Shown here one piece after another: positions 58,545 through 64,000 of a stretch of DNA of 64,000 nt. This stretch comes from Linanthus parryae (taxonomy: Eukaryota; Streptophyta; Magnoliopsida; Ericales; Polemoniaceae). Where the stretch lies: positions 64,216,991 through 64,280,990 of the forward strand of contig JALGPY010000003.1 of the NCBI GenBank assembly GCA_023055425.1. The letters are read 5' to 3'. The stretch's first letter is position 1, and every line of letters begins with the position of its first letter. The notes beneath the pieces were generated by a model. That model worked only from the letters and a program-made list of their open reading frames with translations. It searched no databases and was not told where the DNA came from. The translations under genes and the position numbers were made by a program.

Positions 58545-60105
58545 TGTTGGAATTGTGCCCTAGAGGCAATAAATTAATTGTGACATTTATGGATTTACGA
58601 TTCATTATGTTATCGATATGGAGATATGTTAACATGAATGAAGTCCTTAGAATATAAGTGTTATATTCTTAAATATCCCTAGTCGATTATAATGATTAAT
58701 AGGACAATCATCTATAGACTAGTATGGGGTTGGATTGATATGGAGATATCATGATCCAACACATGGGTATGCATTAGGAGTAATGGCATACTGGATTGAC
58801 CCATCTCCGAGAAGGCTACATACATGTTATGTTAATTCACAAGCGCTTCTCGCGTTGCAACGGTATTGTCATCCTTAGACTTGAAGTCACTAGATATTCT
58901 AGTTGTGGATTATTGTGATCTTGGTAGCGTTAAACGCTACACCGTAACTGGGTAGTTATAAAGGCGTGTACCGGATACAATAAGAAGCAAGCTTAGAGAT
59001 CGTAGTGGACATAGATAGAATTTGTCCCTCCCACATAACAGGAGCAAATATCCTAGGCCACTCGAGGGATAGTGCTTATAAAATGTCTGGCCAGACTCAA
59101 ATAAATCAATATGGTATATTGATGTTATTTGCACGAATAAGGCTATTCCCAGGATCGAGAAACTATGGATTGGATATATGAGTGTGACTTGTATGTCTCG
59201 TGTCCAATCCGGATATTGGGACAAAGGGATGAGACAATTACTTGCACAAGGTTTGTCATGATGACTATTCTATTTGTTGGCTAGAATGGATGTCTTGCTA
59301 GAGGCCACTCCATATTAGTAAATTGTTACTACCAACTAAATAGAACCTATGGGGTCACACGTCATATAGGGGTAAACTAGACATGGGAAATAATTAATTA
59401 TATGATTAATTAATTAAAAGGATCAAATCGCAATAACTTGCTAACTTAGTAGGACTAATATGCAAGTTGGACTAATCCATGTATAGACATGATTAGGATT
59501 TGCCAAGGTGGCCTAATTCATGTAGAGACATGATTAGGATTAATTTGCAAATAGAACTAATCCATGTATTGACATGAGAAGGACTATTTTGCAAAAGGGA
59601 CTAATCCGAACTTGAGTAGGATTAAGAGGGGTTCTTTATGTAGTAGGACAAGGAGTTGTTGGACTATATAAAGAACACTCCTAGCTTATTTTTCTCTCTA
59701 CACAACACACATCTATATGATAGAAGTAAGGAGAGAACAAAGCAAGGAGAGAGCAAGTCCCAAAAGAGGGCCGAACCCCCTTTATGGGACCGCCCCCTAC
59801 CCGTCGGCCAAAGGGAAAGCCGCCCCACATTTGGCACTCCATTGTTGGAGATTTCTTCTTCCTCTTCCATTCTTCCTAGCTAATACAAGGGAATTGGAGG
59901 GTCTAGATCTCACCTCTAGGCGTGGATCAACCGTAGAGACGTGACACTATTCGCGTTTGAAGTCATCAAAGGAGAACCCTAAGGTGTGTTATTGATTTCT
60001 TCCTTTACCATCGTTATGTCTCTTGACTTGTGATCCTTGGAGGGTTTTGCATGGTTTTATGATTGTTTGTGTTTCCGTTGCGCATCCATGAATCAAAACC
60101 CTTCA
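58545..60105 (+). repeat. Copia G 3' LTR
   Basis: 1561 bp, preceded by TGCAAGTGGGAGAC and ending CCCTTCA before AATTT. Confidence 0.92.
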
Positions 60106-60110
60106 AATTT

Positions 60111-60305
60111 CACATCATATGTGATCCAAATTCACTAATCTTTACATCATATGTAAAATTAGCTCATTCTTGTTTGAATCATTTTCAAATTGTATCTTTA
60201 TTCCAATTTTAGTTTTATGTGATAATTAACAATTAAGGTGTAAAATTGATATAAATGTGACATATAAACCAAGTTATGCTCTACAACATGTGGTTATGAT
60301 ACCAC
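60111..60305 (-). other. Copia F 5' leader, second part, with primer-binding site
   Basis: Continues the leader after element G. Primer-binding site at 60292-60304, sense TGGTATCATAACC, a diverged initiator-Met match. Confidence 0.75.
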
Positions 60306-60650
60306 TGTAGGGTTTCGATACGGATTACGCAGTGGAATAACAAAAATCAAATTCCGTTCAATACCCTCCAAGGATCACATGACTAGAATTCATAACGATG
60401 GTAAAGGATGAGGACATCAAGTACCTTAGTTTGTCGCCTTCATGACTTCACGTGAAATAGCGTCCACATCTCTATGCAAGTCCACTCCTATGATTGATCT
60501 GCGAATCCTTCAACACCTTTGTGATAGCTAGGGAAGAATGAGGAAGAAGAAGATCGCGCAAAACTAGACCAAGAGGTCGCGCCTCTTGGTGGCCGACGGT
60601 GAGGAGGGGTGGACGGGGGGCTTCGGCCTCCTTGTCTTGGCTCTCTCCTT
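60306..60650 (-). repeat. Copia F 5' LTR, truncated
   Basis: 345 bp matching the outer end of 39849-41257 at about 90% by eye, ending at CTCTCTCCTT where homology stops. Confidence 0.82.
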
Positions 60651-63596
60651 GGTATCCATTAAAGGGAATATAACCTGTAGAGTAACTTAAAATAGACATA
60701 GGAAAAGATAATTAAAATTGGAAATGTCGATCGGGTTATGTGTAGCTTAAGTGTTAGTATACTGGTCCCACCCACCCTCATCCTTTAATACTATTATTTG
60801 GTTTGATTTGAGAAATTCATTCGTGATAGATTGATTTACGAATGTTATTCCTGTGATGGACAATGAGAAGTATGGATTTCAGTAATTAGATTCTGCATTG
60901 TGAATTATGTGTTGTCCTATCAGAGGAGATGAGTTATCTGAGTATCCACGACAAGTGTTACTCCTATGATTGAGAATAAAGATTATGAAATATGGGAACT
61001 AGATTATATATTGCAGATGAGATACTAATTATCTTGAGAAGACGAATTTCATGCTTATCGATGATAATTTTTATATGCTGCATGTTTTCATGTCTGTGCG
61101 GTGGAAGATACATTGTATGTAATACTTAAATGAATAATTGTACATTTTATTCCATGATACCATAGGCGATGGCCTATAAATACGGTTAATAGACCATTAT
61201 GATACTGCGCTAGGAAGATTCAACATGAACAGACGGCTCAGAACAACAACCACATTAAGCAAAATATTGTTCAATGAGTAATGTTGTTAAGCTATGTGAA
61301 TTTTATGAAACTATTATGGTAGTATTAAATTTTGATCATTGGATACTTCAGGTTAAGAGACGCAAGAGGAATGTTAAGATATTTGAATAGTGAATCCCGT
61401 ATTCATTGAATAGATTTATGAAGACTTAGATGACATACTTGAGGCGACAGTTGAGATGATAATTTAGAGTTAGGGGTCAAGAATCTTAGGAGTCTTTTAT
61501 GGTGATGAAAGAGAAAGCTTATATTAAAAAGCAATGAAGGAATTTCCCACCCACCCTCACCTGAGATAGGCAATTACAAGGTCCACCTATTGAATTTTCA
61601 ACTTGTTTCGGCTAGATTGTTACAACCTTAGTTACTGAATGTTTTGATGGTTAATTTGATTATACTTGTCCATGATTATACTCGGAGACAAAGCTAGACT
61701 GATTCGTTGTAAATAATTTAGGGGTTCAGAGGATATCTAGCTATGTTAGGCGTTCCTTGGAGTCTGGTTACCTTAATATTTCTTGAGGATCAGGATTATC
61801 TATTCGGTTGTGTATTGCTTATAAAGTTATTGAACTCACTTGGGAAGAATAATTTTTAAACTAGGAAGTAAATATTGTTGGTTCACTAGTGATCGTCTAC
61901 AAAACTTGGAAGCGTCCTATGAGAGATCTAGGTTTAAAGTTTCAGATTTTGAAAAATTATAATCCGTTATTTATGAATTATATTGGTTAACTATCTCAAA
62001 TACTAATAAATACTTGGAGTATTGTTACGATGTTTTTCTTACAATCAGGATGTGTGGTTTATTTTTATGAATTATATGCTTCGCGTATGCCACTTTGAGG
62101 TTATAACGTTTTGTTAAGCTAGGAGGAAATATTTTACATTCTTCAATCTCGCGCAGTTTAGCTTATGAGGTGTGGTATGCACTTTATAGAGATGATAGCA
62201 TCAGTTACTAAGAAAGAAAATGTTAATAAAGTTTGGATTTCGTGTAGGAATTGGAGGCATATTATAGCTTAACATTTGGAGATTTGTTTGGATATAGGCA
62301 TGATGTCAGTCATTGTTTCAAGTTATTTGATTAAATTCTTGTGAAACCACGATTACAAGTCCAGTCATAAATTTGGACTATGAAGAGTCATGGATTAAAA
62401 TCATCATTTGGGATTTGATTAGAACATTAGGTGGAAGCGTATGGGTTATGATCACATGGATGGAATAGAAAGTCTTTAATTTCCGCTATGAGCAATAATT
62501 GGTCTTTGAAGTATTATCCCAGGTATTCCCTAGTACTAGACTTATAGAAGAACCTTCCCTGAGAAATTATGTCCAAAATATGGCCTTAAGTCATTGTTAC
62601 ATTTTTTAAACAAGTAGACAGTTTAGTTACAGATTTGCACCAATGACCAGCCATAAAGTTAAAGATCCCTATTAGCTTGAATATTTTACTTTTCATAAGA
62701 TGTTTACATATGAGTTGGCAATATGTGATATGATATGTATATGATTATGTGCTAGTATGAACATTTGGTGAATGGAAAAGATATGATGATAAGTATATTG
62801 ACATATTATTGAGGTCATAATATTGTGGTAGCCAGCCAGGCTTTTTCAAAGAAATTGTTTGAGAATTTGACACGACAAAATAGTAGAATCACAGATCTGG
62901 TTTCCCGGGCCGAAGTTATTTTTTAAGGAAGATGAAAGATATCTAGTAGAAAACTTACGTGAAAATTTTGATTATATGATAGCATAGCAATGATTATATT
63001 CCATGTGCCAGATTACATGCTTATATGCACATGATATGTTATGTATTCTATTGTATAATATATTAGGAGATGGTATAGATTATGGTGTAGAAAGCAAGAT
63101 CGATAGATCTCACATTTACAACACCAAAAAGAGTCATGAATCAAACATCCCTATCAATGTTAGAAATCAAGAGTTAGTAAAACTTTCTAACAATATAGAT
63201 GAGATAAGAAGATAACTCAAATCAGAACAAGCTTACCACAAGGTAACTTGTAGGGGGGACTAGAATTTGATCTAAAGGAAATGATCTCTCTGACAACATC
63301 GACATGACGAACAGACCCATGTGATGCCACAAACGAGAGAACATAAAGTAAGTGATCTACACAGTTTGATACCCGCTAACCTAGGTAAAATCGATCCAAA
63401 TACCATGAAAACAAATATCCGAATGAGAGGACATTCTGATGAAGAATTATGGAGAAAGTTTAAAGAGACTTTGAAATTTTGACCAAATGTCACATGATCA
63501 ACCCGCTAAGTTTTAGATATTGGTATGGTCAAGGATTCTCAGTAGTTTGTGAACTGGTAAGCCTTTACGAGCTGTTCGGAGTTATGTAACTCAATG
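60651..63596. other. AT-rich sequence without recognisable genes
   Basis: About 2.9 kb of AT-rich DNA with only short frames; the 70-codon plus frame at 63003-63215 has no recognisable domain. The word CCCACCCACCCTCA occurs at about 60768 and 61548. It could be a decayed long LTR or retroelement interior; nothing decisive is visible. Confidence 0.45.
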
Positions 63597-64000
63597 TGTC
63601 ACGACCCGTGTCTTTTATTTCACTTTAAAATGATTACTAATTTATCAGAGTACACGCGCGCTTTTCAGCCGCGACGGAAGTACGCACCTTTTCGCTTTTA
63701 GATAAAAAAAATAGCGGAAGCTTATAAATATACAGTTCTTTTCAATTTGAATAAAAACCGTCATTTTCTATTCATTTTCCTACTCAGTTGAACAATAACC
63801 GTTTACAATTATCAAATAAAACGAATCCGAACAAATATTACAATTAATTTGAAAACGCTATAAATCTAGCCCGTCTATACTCTTCGATCGATTCGGTACG
63901 GTACCTGTAGATATTTTAGGGTGAGCAAAAAGTCCAGTAGGTACCGCCTAACCGCTGGCGTAGAAATATAATAATCAATTAAACTATAACATCGATCGCG
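63597..64000 (+). repeat. Probable start of a Ty3/Gypsy-type LTR, running off the window
   Basis: TGTCACGACCCGTG at 63597 matches the usual opening of several plant Gypsy LTR families. The following 400 bp are non-coding. No end or duplication can be seen within the window. Confidence 0.4.

Larger units (their letters stand above)
51882..60105 (+). mobile_element. Copia element G (Angela lineage), full length, defective inside
   Basis: Plus-strand element with LTRs of 1562 bp (51882-53443) and 1561 bp (58545-60105), starting TGTTGGAATTGTGCC as in Angela/BARE-type LTRs. Direct repeat AATTT at 51877-51881 and 60106-60110. Primer-binding site 53445-53457 (TGGTATAAGAGCC) and purine tract 58531-58544 (TGCAAGTGGGAGAC). 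LTRs differ by about 24 sites (1.5%), yet the interior is only shattered gag-pol remnants. It is inserted in the leader of element F, opposite in orientation. Confidence 0.93.
39849..60650 (-). mobile_element. Copia element F (Angela-related), split by a hAT and by element G
   Basis: Minus-strand Copia in pieces: 3' LTR 39849-41257, internal part 41258-44274, hAT insertion, gag and leader 50166-51881, element G insertion, leader 60111-60305, then a 5' LTR fragment 60306-60650. Continuity is shown by the exact target duplications of the two insertions (TGTGAGAT and AATTT) and by the leader matching the leader of G in the right order. The LTRs differ by roughly 10% over the shared 340 bp, so F is old. 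The 5' LTR is cut at 60650 and no flanking duplication survives. Confidence 0.85.

Noticed and set aside
1..64000. CRISPR arrays, rRNA, tRNA or operons
   Set aside because: No regularly spaced repeats, tRNA-like folds or bacterial gene order were noticed; the tRNA-like words are retroelement primer sites.

Overview
Plant nuclear DNA, almost certainly from an angiosperm and probably a eudicot. The evidence is AT-rich spacer, many Ty1/Copia elements primed by initiator-Met tRNA (TGGTATCAGAGC), Angela-like LTRs opening TGTTGGAATTGTGCCCTAGAGG, hAT and MULE-like transposons, and one spliced PHO1-family gene. No prokaryotic, organellar, CRISPR or RNA-gene content was seen. Elements are lettered A-G here for convenience.

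Layout. 1-1153: right part of a MULE-like element. 1668-1889: Stowaway-like MITE. 2236-8587: MULE-like TIR element with a 9-bp target duplication, carrying a very young Copia (A, 2935-7965, minus strand). 8597-10920: spacer. 10921-12844: 5' half of a decayed Copia (B). 12942-24217: a solo LTR (duplication TTGAT) holding Copia C (14154-21757, duplication TATTT), which itself holds a second solo LTR (17620-20212, duplication GGAGA). 25046-30198: Copia D with 122-bp LTRs. 30481-34351 (minus strand): the only intact host gene found, a 12-exon PHO1-like phosphate exporter. 36.1-39.8 kb: Tork-like Copia E, cut off by Angela-related Copia F (39849-60650, minus strand). F is split by a hAT transposon (44275-50157, duplication TGTGAGAT) and by an Angela element G (51882-60105, plus strand, duplication AATTT). 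60651-63596: AT-rich sequence without recognisable genes. 63597-64000: probable start of a further LTR.

How it fits together. The window is a transposon graveyard around one gene. Matching target-site duplications let the insertion order be read directly: the 12.9-24.2 kb LTR, then C, then the inner solo LTR; and E, then F, then hAT and G independently. Every retroelement polyprotein is broken. Copia A has only two small lesions and LTRs differing at one site in 294. The hAT transposase has one nonsense codon in an otherwise complete three-exon frame, and the element carries what looks like a captured host exon. All coordinates, splice sites and LTR comparisons were read by eye from the sequence; no alignment or database search was run.
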